From Fodinibius roseus (GTDB lineage: Bacteria; Bacteroidota; Rhodothermia; Balneolales; Balneolaceae): 64,000 bases of DNA. The notes under the pieces are model-generated. The model saw only the letters and a list, made by a program, of their open reading frames with translations, had not been told where the DNA came from and ran no database searches. The translations under genes were made by a program, and so were the position numbers. Location of the stretch: contig NZ_FQUS01000005.1 of the NCBI RefSeq assembly GCF_900129315.1, positions 1 to 64,000 of the forward strand, read 5' to 3'. This document shows, piece after piece, positions 53,941-61,634 of this stretch. Every line of letters starts with the position of its first letter. Within the stretch, counting starts at the first letter, position 1.

Positions 53941-54684
53941 CTAAGTCTCAGTACTATATTTTTTTATAAAACCAAGCATATCATCTATATAGTTATTTGA
54001 ATTCTCTACCAGTTTTTCTAACTCTATATAATATATATCATCGAATAGTTCTGTATATGTTTTTTTATATTTTTTAATCAGATCAATACATTTGGTATGG
54101 TAATATTCAGGCCCTCTCTCTCGCATTATTTTATCATAACCGCATAATTTAGGCCCAAAAGGGTAATGCCCCTTGCGCCAGTGATTAAATTTAAGAAAAG
54201 AGTATTTGGTAAAATTAAAAACTTGAGTGGGATGAATTTGCTCGTGTAGCAGCAGCGTATTTCGGGGATATTGTTTTTGTTCTAAATTATATTTATCCGG
54301 TTGTGATTTGTATAAAAACTTACTTGGTATAAATCCATTATTTTTTCGAGTTGCCTTTAAATTGGATTGCAAGCAAGCTTGTTCATTTCTCTCGATAAAT
54401 AATATTTTAGCCTCTGGTAATACATATTTTACTAACTCTGGCCTAAAAAGGTTTGGAGGGGATTTTTCGATGATAATTTTGTTGTGATGGCCTAGTTTTC
54501 GTGTGACAAAATTTTTTAATTTGTCATTTCTAACAGGCTTAACTTGATCATATATATTAAACCTGTCGATATTTTTCCACAAGAGATGAGGTTCATTAAA
54601 TTGTCTACATTCAATGTTATTATAGATTAAATTGGATAAATAAGTGGTTCCGGATCTCGAATAACCAATAACACAGAATATCAT
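53941..54684 (-). CDS. AT-rich sulfotransferase-like protein
   Basis: A 247-residue sulfotransferase-family protein. The 5'-PSB loop is GYSRSGTTYLSNLI (residues 7-20), and a strand ILFIERNEQACLQSNL stands where the 3'-phosphate-binding RDP segment is expected, with Arg kept but the Asp-Pro replaced by Asn-Glu. The rest is Lys- and Asn-rich. The gene is strongly AT-rich and opposite to the heptose genes, suggesting transfer. Palindromic element copy 8 stands 34 bp upstream. The acceptor may be a surface glycan, unproven. Confidence 0.75.
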   Translation of the reverse strand: MIFCVIGYSRSGTTYLSNLIYNNIECRQFNEPHLLWKNIDRFNIYDQVKPVRNDKLKNFVTRKLGHHNKIIIEKSPPNLFRPELVKYVLPEAKILFIERNEQACLQSNLKATRKNNGFIPSKFLYKSQPDKYNLEQKQYPRNTLLLHEQIHPTQVFNFTKYSFLKFNHWRKGHYPFGPKLCGYDKIMRERGPEYYHTKCIDLIKKYKKTYTELFDDIYYIELEKLVENSNNYIDDMLGFIKKYSTET

Positions 54685-55000
54685 TTTTTACTATGGGTAA
54701 TTTAAAAACAACCTTACTGTAGGTTTTGCAAAACCGTTCTTTTGGTCAATTGCCGTATGTTTATATGTATTCAACATCCTCACAAATGCTTTCTATGCTG
54801 TGGTGTTGAATTCGCCCCGTGGTTGATCTTGATTAAAGTTCCTGGTTCAAAAAAACTCTCTTGCTAATGTGAACATATTTATTCGGTGAACATTAATCAA
54901 AACAATCTTTTATCTGAGATAATAGAATACCTTTTATACTCAGAACCCAAACGGGAACTCAGATTTCTTTTCCCAGCATATAAATTTCCTACAATGTTAA
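54685..55000. other. intergenic region with palindromic element copy 8
   Basis: Copy 8 fills the left half. The right half, up to the DUF5103 stop codon, is AT-rich with no gene recognised. Confidence 0.5.
54719..54862 (+). repeat. long palindromic intergenic element, copy 8
   Basis: The ends are AGGTTTTGCAAAACCG and CCTGGTTCAAAAAAACT. It keeps TTCTTTTGGTCAATTGCC next to the left arm and TTGATCTTGATTAAAGTTCC next to the right. The left arm is nearest the sulfotransferase start codon, 34 bp away. Its presence beside an acquired gene shows the family reaches transferred DNA. Confidence 0.85.
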
Positions 55001-56308
55001 CTACCGGTAGGACACCTGTTCCGTATTAAGCAGGCGATCGAATTGCTGATCTGGGTCTTTAAAATAGACAAAGCTCAAATACTGCTGCCGGACAGGCCGA
55101 AAACTTTGTTCGAGAGAAAGGTTGTCAATGGTGTTTTGGGTCACCCGAACGTACTTATAGGCGTATGTTCCCTGTTTAATAAGTGCTTCTGCCTTCCACA
55201 GACCTTCAGAGGCATCAAAACGCATCTTATTGGCGTTCGAGATCATCCAGTTATTGAAATCGCCCACAATATGGAGCTCGTCAGAAGGGGACACCGATCG
55301 GCCGGCCTCCAATGAAAAACGGACGCGGGCATACCGGCCGCTTCGGTCATCGACCAGTGCACCAATATGTTGTGTGGGCGAAAAGGGCGGATTGAGATCC
55401 ATATCCAGGTTTTGGACGTCCCTGCGCAGGATAAGGGTAGGGGGACGGGTACCCGGCTGGTATTCTGTGATCCGGCGTCCGTCGGCGTCAAAGGCCCGGA
55501 TATCCAGCAGTCGAAACGCCTCATCCGCGAGAAAAGCGGCCTCCCGGTCCAGGCGGCCGGTTATGTGCCCCGGTTCGGCCGTGCTCAGGAAATCCGCCGC
55601 CCGCATACGTCCCCAAAACTGGTTCTGCACGTACGAGAGGGACAAATCAAATTGGGGAAATTCCACAAACCCGGGATAGCGAAAGGAACTGAGTAGCTGG
55701 TGCAAGGGACGGCTGTCCTGTCGTTGGGCAAACAGCGTTTCAATGCGCGTTTCCAGGTATCCCTCATCTTCGGTCACAAAGAAAGGCATGGAAAAAAGAA
55801 GCCGGTCACCCTGATATTCATACACTTCAAGCAGATAATTGCCGCTTACTTTCGGTTTCAGCTTGTCATTAGGGAAGGGGTACTCCACGTGCCGGTAGGA
55901 TGGATCCCGGGTAAGGCTCTGCTCTGATTGTTGAATATGGGTATACGAAAAGCCCTCGAGATACGCAGAGGCGGGAATAGTACTCTGCATCCAGTTCCGG
56001 TTGCGATGGGTGACTTGCACCCGGTACTGCCGGCTTTGCGGACTCAGGTCATCGAAGGAAAGGATCAGTTGTTCATCGGTGCCGAGCGTTACGACAGGCG
56101 GTCTCCCGGGTCTTTCCCGGGGATGAAGTTGCAGGCTCCGAATATTCTGCGGCGGACTTTGCTGTACCGCTAAGGCAAAAGGTTCCTGATAACCTTCTTC
56201 CTGCTGCTGGTCAGCAGTAGCGGTATCGGTTGATTCCGGTACCTTGCAGCCGGCAAATGTGGCAAGTAAAAGGAATGGCAATATGCTACATAAAATAGGT
56301 GCCTTCAA
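55001..56308 (-). CDS. DUF5103 family lipoprotein
   Basis: From the TTG at 56308 the product is 435 residues, beginning MKAPILCSILPFLLL and a lipobox ending FAGC. It carries the DUF5103 pattern of Bacteroidota-like envelope proteins: YRVQVTHRNRNWMQSTI, YPFPNDKLKPKVSGNYLLEVY, FPQFDLSLSYVQNQFWG and a C-terminal glycogen-branching-type Ig segment LHIVGDFNNW. Function is unknown. The open frame continues upstream inside dapF but is not family-like there; TTG at 56314 is an alternative. It overlaps the dapF end by 23 nt and is last in the ccmB-holB-dapF unit. Confidence 0.82.
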   Translation of the reverse strand: MKAPILCSILPFLLLATFAGCKVPESTDTATADQQQEEGYQEPFALAVQQSPPQNIRSLQLHPRERPGRPPVVTLGTDEQLILSFDDLSPQSRQYRVQVTHRNRNWMQSTIPASAYLEGFSYTHIQQSEQSLTRDPSYRHVEYPFPNDKLKPKVSGNYLLEVYEYQGDRLLFSMPFFVTEDEGYLETRIETLFAQRQDSRPLHQLLSSFRYPGFVEFPQFDLSLSYVQNQFWGRMRAADFLSTAEPGHITGRLDREAAFLADEAFRLLDIRAFDADGRRITEYQPGTRPPTLILRRDVQNLDMDLNPPFSPTQHIGALVDDRSGRYARVRFSLEAGRSVSPSDELHIVGDFNNWMISNANKMRFDASEGLWKAEALIKQGTYAYKYVRVTQNTIDNLSLEQSFRPVRQQYLSFVYFKDPDQQFDRLLNTEQVSYR

Positions 56309-57122
56309 AGACAAAATGAGCAGGTCCTTCCAGTTTAAGATTAGCGTAGGTTTGTGTGCGCCGGTCAAAGGAGAAGTAAACCAGCAGGGTTCCTCCCTCT
56401 GTTTTGACCTGAAAAGGCTGTTCGGCATCCGGCCGGTTTTCCAGTTCATGCCACACCAGGGCAGCGGCGATGGCGCCGGTCCCGCAGGCCAGCGTGAGGT
56501 CTTCGACCCCGCGTTCATAGGTCTGAAGGCGGACTTCGTTATCGCCGGTTCCGCAAATAAAGTTGACGTTGGTACCTTCCGGCTGAAAAGCCGGGTGATA
56601 GCGTAGTTTTTCTCCTTCCTGGCGCAGCAGATCTTCCTGCTGAAGCCGCTCCGCATCTACGGGGGTGACGATATGTTCGGTTCCGGTATGGAGTTGCCAG
56701 ATTTTTTTGCCGTCAAGATTCACGTGCCTGACCTCCGTTTCAACCGGGAATGAAATCCGTACGGTATTCGAGTCCATCACGCTGGCTTTGTACAGCTTGT
56801 CGTGGACCGTAAACGTATGATTCTTGTCAAAACCGAGGTTCCGGGCGAAAAGCGCCAGGCACCGGGCGCCGTTCCCGCACATGCCCGCATCGCTGCCGTC
56901 CGGGTTGCGGTAAAACATGGTGTAGTTGGCCTCCCCGTGTTCGGCGGGAAACAGGGCAAGCAGTCCGTCGGAACCAATGCCGAATTTTCGGTCACACAGC
57001 TTGGGAGCGAGCCGCACCAATTCCTCTTTGGAGAACAGCCGTTCGAGGTTGTTGATAACCACGAAGTCGTTCCCGGTCCCCTGCATCTTGGTAAAAGTGA
57101 TCGTTGTTCTGTGGGTATCCAT
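56286..57122 (-). CDS. dapF: diaminopimelate epimerase
   Basis: It interconverts LL- and meso-diaminopimelate, for lysine and cell-wall synthesis. The two catalytic cysteines are present: C82 in AGMCGNGARC and C213 in LACGTGAIAA. KMQGTGNDFVVINN opens the chain and GSDGLL follows at 51-55. At 278 residues it is normal length. It starts 2 bp after the holB stop and overlaps the DUF5103 gene downstream, a tightly packed operon. Confidence 0.95.
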   Translation of the reverse strand: MDTHRTTITFTKMQGTGNDFVVINNLERLFSKEELVRLAPKLCDRKFGIGSDGLLALFPAEHGEANYTMFYRNPDGSDAGMCGNGARCLALFARNLGFDKNHTFTVHDKLYKASVMDSNTVRISFPVETEVRHVNLDGKKIWQLHTGTEHIVTPVDAERLQQEDLLRQEGEKLRYHPAFQPEGTNVNFICGTGDNEVRLQTYERGVEDLTLACGTGAIAAALVWHELENRPDAEQPFQVKTEGGTLLVYFSFDRRTQTYANLKLEGPAHFVFEGTYFM

Positions 57123-57124
57123 AG

Positions 57125-58342
57125 TTAATCCGAAAAAGCGGGTAAATGTTTATAGGATTCGTCAGATGCTATTTCAAGATCGAGGTCGCGCATCAGGTTT
57201 GCAAAGCGCAAAGCCAGGACCGTAAAAACAATTTTGCCCTGCACGTATTGATAAATCATCGGCTTACACTTGTTCACTTCTTCAATCATCGACTGCAGAC
57301 GGGCCTCATGAAGCGTGTCGCAAAATTTCCGGATAACATCCAGCTGGTCGGCATTGGTAATGAGCGCTTTGTTTTCCGTCGCGCGATACACCAGCAGGTC
57401 CCGCAGAAAGACCTCCAGCACGTTTAGTATCGCAATCTGTCCCTCTATATTTTCGCGGCTCTGCCAATCCTGGGCCATCCGGGTGATTTCAACGGCATCC
57501 TGGATATAGGAAGCACGCAGGTAATCCACGATTTCCCTGCGGAGGCTTTTGAGCTGGTCGACCTCATAGAAGCGCGTCAGCGCATAATTGCCCCCGGATA
57601 CGCGTGCCAGGTAGCTCGCATCCTCCCGGGAGAGTCCGTCGTAGTCGATCAGGGCCTGTTCGATCTCTTTTGTTTTTAAAGCAGACAGCGGAATATGCTG
57701 GCAACGTGACAGGATCGTGGGCAGCAGGGCTTCGGTATGGCTGGTGGTCAGCAGGAACATAAGATTTTTCGAAGGCTCTTCGAGGAGCTTCAAAAAGGCG
57801 TTGGCCGCCTCTTTGCGCATATGTTCAATATCAGTCAGTACAATAATGTTTTTCCGACCCTCATTGGGCTTTAACCGGGCGGCCCGCCGGATATGCTCCC
57901 GGAAATAATCAATGGGATAGAATGCCTGCAGGTTCTTGGAACTTGCGTCGTCCGTGAGAGAGGGACGCAGACTGAAGTCCACGATTTCGTAGGGATCCTC
58001 GCGCAGCATCTCCAGACGGGGACGCAGTTCCATCTCTACATCGTTCTTGCGAACGGCGCTGGTGGGTACGGGTAAAAAGACATGAATATCCGGGTGGGTA
58101 AACCAGGACGATTTTTTGGAGAAGGCCTGGTCCCCCAGCCCGGTGAGGTTGTCAATGCCGTTGATAAGCTCAGCAAAAGCCAGGGCGAAAGCTTTTTTAC
58201 CGGTGCCGGGAGAGCCTGAGAACAGGTAGGCGTGGCTGATGCGCTCCGATTTCAGGATACGCTTGATCTGCTCGCGCGCAAACTGCTGCCCGACCAGCCG
58301 CCGGTCTCCGAAATCAAATGTCAGATGGTTGAGTTCGCTCAT
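57125..58342 (-). CDS. holB: DNA polymerase III subunit delta'
   Basis: A 405-residue clamp-loader AAA+ protein. The Walker A-like site FSGSPGTGKKAFALAFAEL is at about 41-59, and the sensor regions include IIVLTDIEHMRKEAANAFLKLLEEP (quoted in part) and the SRCQHIPL arm. The C-terminal helical domain is typical. Delta' works in the clamp loader that places the beta clamp on DNA. It is 6 bp after ccmB and 2 bp before dapF. The residue count is above the E. coli protein (334), with the excess in the helical region. Confidence 0.92.
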   Translation of the reverse strand: MSELNHLTFDFGDRRLVGQQFAREQIKRILKSERISHAYLFSGSPGTGKKAFALAFAELINGIDNLTGLGDQAFSKKSSWFTHPDIHVFLPVPTSAVRKNDVEMELRPRLEMLREDPYEIVDFSLRPSLTDDASSKNLQAFYPIDYFREHIRRAARLKPNEGRKNIIVLTDIEHMRKEAANAFLKLLEEPSKNLMFLLTTSHTEALLPTILSRCQHIPLSALKTKEIEQALIDYDGLSREDASYLARVSGGNYALTRFYEVDQLKSLRREIVDYLRASYIQDAVEITRMAQDWQSRENIEGQIAILNVLEVFLRDLLVYRATENKALITNADQLDVIRKFCDTLHEARLQSMIEEVNKCKPMIYQYVQGKIVFTVLALRFANLMRDLDLEIASDESYKHLPAFSD

Positions 58343-58348
58343 AATAGG

Positions 58349-59017
58349 TTATTCTTCCCAAATGTAATCAAAAAGTAAGATGCCGGCTGTGATGGTCGTG
58401 CCCGTATAGCCTACAAGCGCCCAAAAATCGTTGAGATAGTGCTGAGAGAAATCCTCAATGAGCGCCACCTTGGTAAGCTGAACCAAAATAAGGATAAGCG
58501 GGAACAAGAGGGGAATGCTCAGGACCGAGAAAATAGCTCCTTTCCGGTCCGCCTGCGAGACGATGGCGCCCAGCATGGTAGCGACGCCGGAAAGACCTGC
58601 CGTGCCCACGGTCAAAACCAACAAAAAGGCGCTGTTGTCGGCAATAGATATTCCCAATAAAAAAATATAGGTGATAAAGGTCACACAGTTTACCGACAAA
58701 GTAAAGAGATAGTTGAAGCACAGTTTACCCAGGAAAACATCAATGGCGCGACTGTGAAGGCGCAAAAGATCGAACGTTCGCTTGTCTGTTTCCATTACAA
58801 ATGAACGGGAAAGACTTGAAAGGGCCGCAAAGAGAATGATGATCCATACCAGGGCGCTTTGGGCGCTTTTCGGAAGCCGCTCAGCGTTCAGTGCAAACAG
58901 AACAAGCAATAAAGAGGCGCCTACGAATGCCAGGACGGTATTGATAGCGTAGCGCGACCGGAGTTCGATCTGCAGGTCCTTGCTCAGTATGGCGGTTATT
59001 CCCTGTAATAAATTCAT
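58349..59017 (-). CDS. ccmB: heme exporter protein CcmB
   Basis: This inner-membrane subunit of the CcmABCD transporter for cytochrome c maturation has six hydrophobic segments, opening with AILSKDLQIELRSRYAIN. FVMETDKRTFDLLRLHSRAIDVFLGK is the family block (quoted here by FVMETDKRT). ccmA, ccmC and other maturation genes are not in the window, so this gene is detached. The ATG at 59017 is preferred over the TTG at 59023. It is the first gene of the ccmB-holB-dapF-DUF5103 unit, behind palindromic element copy 9. Confidence 0.9.
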   Translation of the reverse strand: MNLLQGITAILSKDLQIELRSRYAINTVLAFVGASLLLVLFALNAERLPKSAQSALVWIIILFAALSSLSRSFVMETDKRTFDLLRLHSRAIDVFLGKLCFNYLFTLSVNCVTFITYIFLLGISIADNSAFLLVLTVGTAGLSGVATMLGAIVSQADRKGAIFSVLSIPLLFPLILILVQLTKVALIEDFSQHYLNDFWALVGYTGTTITAGILLFDYIWEE

Positions 59018-59067
59018 CAGCAAAGTTTACAAAAAAGTAGTGAAGCATTAACCCGAATTATGTAGAC

Positions 59068-59206
59068 GAGCCCGTTGCAAAACCGTTAATTCGCCCAATC
59101 TCTGCATGTTCGCGATTTCAACATCCCCATATCGTTAACATATAGACTGCGGTTTTGAAATCGCTCAGGGTTGGTATTGAACAAGAACCGTGTTTTCAAA
59201 GCCCTC
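59068..59206 (+). repeat. long palindromic intergenic element, copy 9
   Basis: The ends are GCCCGTTGCAAAACCG and CGTGTTTTCAAAGCCC. The core has CTGCATGTTCGCGATTTCAACATC on the left (quoted in part) and GGTTTTGAAATCGCTCAGGG on the right; GCGATTTCAA and TTGAAATCGC are exact complements, a compensatory change from the GCGCATTCAA/TTGAATGCGC of other copies. It stands 50 bp upstream of ccmB. Confidence 0.9.
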
Positions 59207-59580
59207 TGCAAATAACTGTTTAGCATGACTGCAAGTTTCTAAATATCAATGTTTTCAGTGTATGTTACAATAGGAGCAAAAGATTGCGTGCTGCAGCGGC
59301 TGCAACCCCTTCCGTGGGTTCCGGAACCCCCTTTCGGTCTGCGTCATCCGGAGCAGTTCTCATCCGGTTCATACCCTTTGGATCAACCTGCAAAATGACG
59401 CCTCACCCATGGCAAAGCCAAAGCATTCGGGAGTGAGAAATGTGGGTTAACAATAATTAGTTAAAGGTAAAAAAGAGCCGGCTGAAAAACGATCATTTTT
59501 CTCCATGCTTTCTATACCGGGCTGATAAGTTCTTAAAACATCCATTCAAAAAATATTATAAGATTAGCGGGGTAATGGAC

Positions 59581-59612
59581 TTGTATCGGAAGTAAAACGA
59601 TGAGTATATTTG
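59581..59612 (+). promoter_or_regulatory. possible Bacteroidota-type promoter for ptsN
   Basis: TTG at 59581 and TATATTTG at 59605-59612 match the -33 (TTTG) and -7 (TANNTTTG) elements of Bacteroidota promoters, with 21 nt between them, slightly more than the usual 19. It lies 38 bp upstream of the ptsN start codon. Position and match are the only evidence. Confidence 0.3.
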
Positions 59613-59650
59613 AGCAACAGATGAAATGAATAAATTTTAGTCTTTTTCGC

Positions 59651-60121
59651 ATGAATATTTTCAGCTTATTAGAAACCCAAACCGTTTTGCCAAACCTGGA
59701 AGCTAACAATAAAGCTGAAATACTGGAGAAATTGGTATTGTCTCTTCAAGGGCAGGTTTCGGAAGAGGAGGCCCAAAAAATCCTGGAAGCGGTCAAGGAG
59801 CGAGAAAATATCATGTCCACCGGGGTGGGAAAAGGATTAGCCATACCACATGCCAAAACAGCTGTTATTGAACAGACCTATGCTGCTTTTGCCGTGCTTA
59901 AAGAACCTGTGGAATACAATGCGGTTGACAATCAACCTGTTTCGATGGTTTTTTTGCTGGTAGGTCCGCAGTCGAGCAACAGTATGCATATCAAGATGTT
60001 GAGCCGTATTTCGCGACTAATGAATGACAGCAGTTTTCGGAATCGACTGAAGGAATGCACAACCGCAGAAGAAATTATCGAACAATTTAAGAAAGAAGAG
60101 CATGTGTCTTTCAGTGGATGA
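59651..60121 (+). CDS. ptsN: PTS EIIA-type regulatory protein (PtsN-like)
   Basis: This 156-residue protein belongs to the PTS EIIA type-2 (mannitol/fructose/nitrogen) family. The phosphorylated histidine is in GVGKGLAIPHAKT (H69 or so), followed by VEYNAVDNQPVSMVFLLVGP. As no PTS permease is nearby, a regulatory role like PtsN is likely. It is 24 bp upstream of dacB and near an NtrC-like regulator. A possible promoter lies just upstream. Confidence 0.9.
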   Translation: MNIFSLLETQTVLPNLEANNKAEILEKLVLSLQGQVSEEEAQKILEAVKERENIMSTGVGKGLAIPHAKTAVIEQTYAAFAVLKEPVEYNAVDNQPVSMVFLLVGPQSSNSMHIKMLSRISRLMNDSSFRNRLKECTTAEEIIEQFKKEEHVSFSG

Positions 60122-60145
60122 CTAATTCCAATAAATCACAGTTGT

Positions 60146-61615
60146 ATGGTTGGAAAAAATACGATTTGTACAGGATGGGCTGTTTTGGTTTTGTTCGCGG
60201 CCACTGGGGGTGAGGTAAAGGCTCAAAACGCTGTCTTTTCACCTGAAGTTATTCAGACGATCGAAAACAGTCGTGTCTACGATGCTTTTTGGTCGGTCAT
60301 TGTCCGCGATAGCACGGGCAAAATTCTTGAAGGCTATAATTTTGATAAGATTGTACGTCCCGCTTCCAACCTGAAGCTGTTGACGTCCGCCATGGTGTTG
60401 AAGGAGCTGGGGCCCGATTTTCGGTATTCCACGAAAATGTACGGCCTGGGTTCACAGTCCGGTAACTCATGGCAAGGTGATATCATTATTCGGGGAAGCG
60501 GCGATCCGTCCATTAGCGGCACATTTTATAACAAGGACCGTTTCCATGTATTTGAAAAGTTTTACCGGGCGCTTGATTCCCTGGGCATCCGGAAGGTACA
60601 GGGATCGCTTATCGGCAACGATTCGTATTTCGATCAGCGGGTTTACCCGGAAGGTTGGAGCTGGGATGACCTCACATTTTATTACGGGGTGGAAATTAAT
60701 GCCTTGTCGTTCAATGAAAATGCAGTCGATCTGCGTGTATATGCCAATAACAGTATAGGAGAAAAACCCCATATTGAATGGTTTCCTTTCGATACCGATT
60801 ACGTGGAATTTGTTAATAAGCAGGTCATCACCCCGGCCTATTCAGAATATGACGAGTCGTATCGGCGAATTATGGGTACGAACACCATTTTATTGCGCAG
60901 CACGCTGCCGCAGAATTATGTTGAGAAAGAGTCGCTGTCCATTATGGACGCACCCCGTTTTTTTGTGGATACCTTTGAAAAGTACCTGTCCCAGGGAAAC
61001 ATAACGTTTAGCAGGCCATTTTCCATTGAAAGTCATACACGGAATTGGGAAAGTAGCCGTTACACGATCCTGGAAGAGCATCAGTCGGTTCCACTTAGGC
61101 AGCTGTTACAGGAGGTTAATAAAGAGAGCAATAATTTCTATGCTGAGATGTTGCTTAAAACGGCTGCGGCCGAGCACTATAAAACGGAGGGAAGTACCGA
61201 ACTCGGTATAAGTCTGATTGAAACTTTTGCTATGGATATGGGTATGGACATAGAGGACTTGGAGATAAGCGACGGATCGGGTTTGGCATCTTCAACTCTT
61301 ATGACGAGTGAAGACCTGAGCAGGATGCTGGTAAAAATGCGTTCTGCCCCTCACTTTGAGGTGTATAAAAACAGTTTGTCGATTGCCGGGAGAGACGGTA
61401 CGCTCGAACACCGGTTTCGAAACTCACCAGTCGCAGGGAAACTACACGGTAAAACAGGGTATATTTCGGGCGTTCGAGCTTTGAGCGGATATTTGGAGTC
61501 GGCATCGGGACAGCCGCTTGTTGTCAGTATAATAACGAATAATTATACCGAGTCAACCTCTTACGTTGATTCAGTGCAGGAAGAAATTATTCAACAAATT
61601 TATTATAAATATTAA
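60146..61615 (+). CDS. dacB: D-alanyl-D-alanine carboxypeptidase/endopeptidase (PBP4 type)
   Basis: A 489-residue class C penicillin-binding protein that trims or cleaves peptidoglycan cross-links in the periplasm. It has a signal peptide (CTGWAVLVLFAATGG, cleaved near KAQ), the SxxK active site in PASNLKLLTSA, SxN in ESNNFYAEML and KTG in HGKTGYISGVRAL. DGSGLASSTLMTSEDLSRML is the family's usual block (quoted in part). It is the second gene of the ptsN-dacB-regulator-folD run. Confidence 0.93.
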   Translation: MVGKNTICTGWAVLVLFAATGGEVKAQNAVFSPEVIQTIENSRVYDAFWSVIVRDSTGKILEGYNFDKIVRPASNLKLLTSAMVLKELGPDFRYSTKMYGLGSQSGNSWQGDIIIRGSGDPSISGTFYNKDRFHVFEKFYRALDSLGIRKVQGSLIGNDSYFDQRVYPEGWSWDDLTFYYGVEINALSFNENAVDLRVYANNSIGEKPHIEWFPFDTDYVEFVNKQVITPAYSEYDESYRRIMGTNTILLRSTLPQNYVEKESLSIMDAPRFFVDTFEKYLSQGNITFSRPFSIESHTRNWESSRYTILEEHQSVPLRQLLQEVNKESNNFYAEMLLKTAAAEHYKTEGSTELGISLIETFAMDMGMDIEDLEISDGSGLASSTLMTSEDLSRMLVKMRSAPHFEVYKNSLSIAGRDGTLEHRFRNSPVAGKLHGKTGYISGVRALSGYLESASGQPLVVSIITNNYTESTSYVDSVQEEIIQQIYYKY

Positions 61616-61634
61616 CATTTATTAACGAAAACGC

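Larger units (their letters stand above)
48160..54720. other. AT-rich putative acquired segment
   Basis: From the beta-helix gene to the second sulfotransferase, base composition is clearly lower in G+C than in the flanking genes, and codons end more often in A or T. The beta-helix gene and the second sulfotransferase gene are the most extreme; gmhA-hldE-heptosyltransferase are intermediate. A transposase scrap at 53.8 kb lies inside. This is read by eye; a sliding-window GC plot would define the edges. Confidence 0.6.
59018..59650. other. divergent intergenic region with copy 9 and a GC-rich block
   Basis: Copy 9 is at 59068-59206. A GC-rich, non-coding block at about 59280-59450 holds a 14-bp perfect palindrome (GGGTTCCGGAACCC, 59316-59329) and a small hairpin around CTCACCC/GGGAGTGAG. 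A promoter-like pair precedes ptsN. No gene is supported. Confidence 0.55.
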
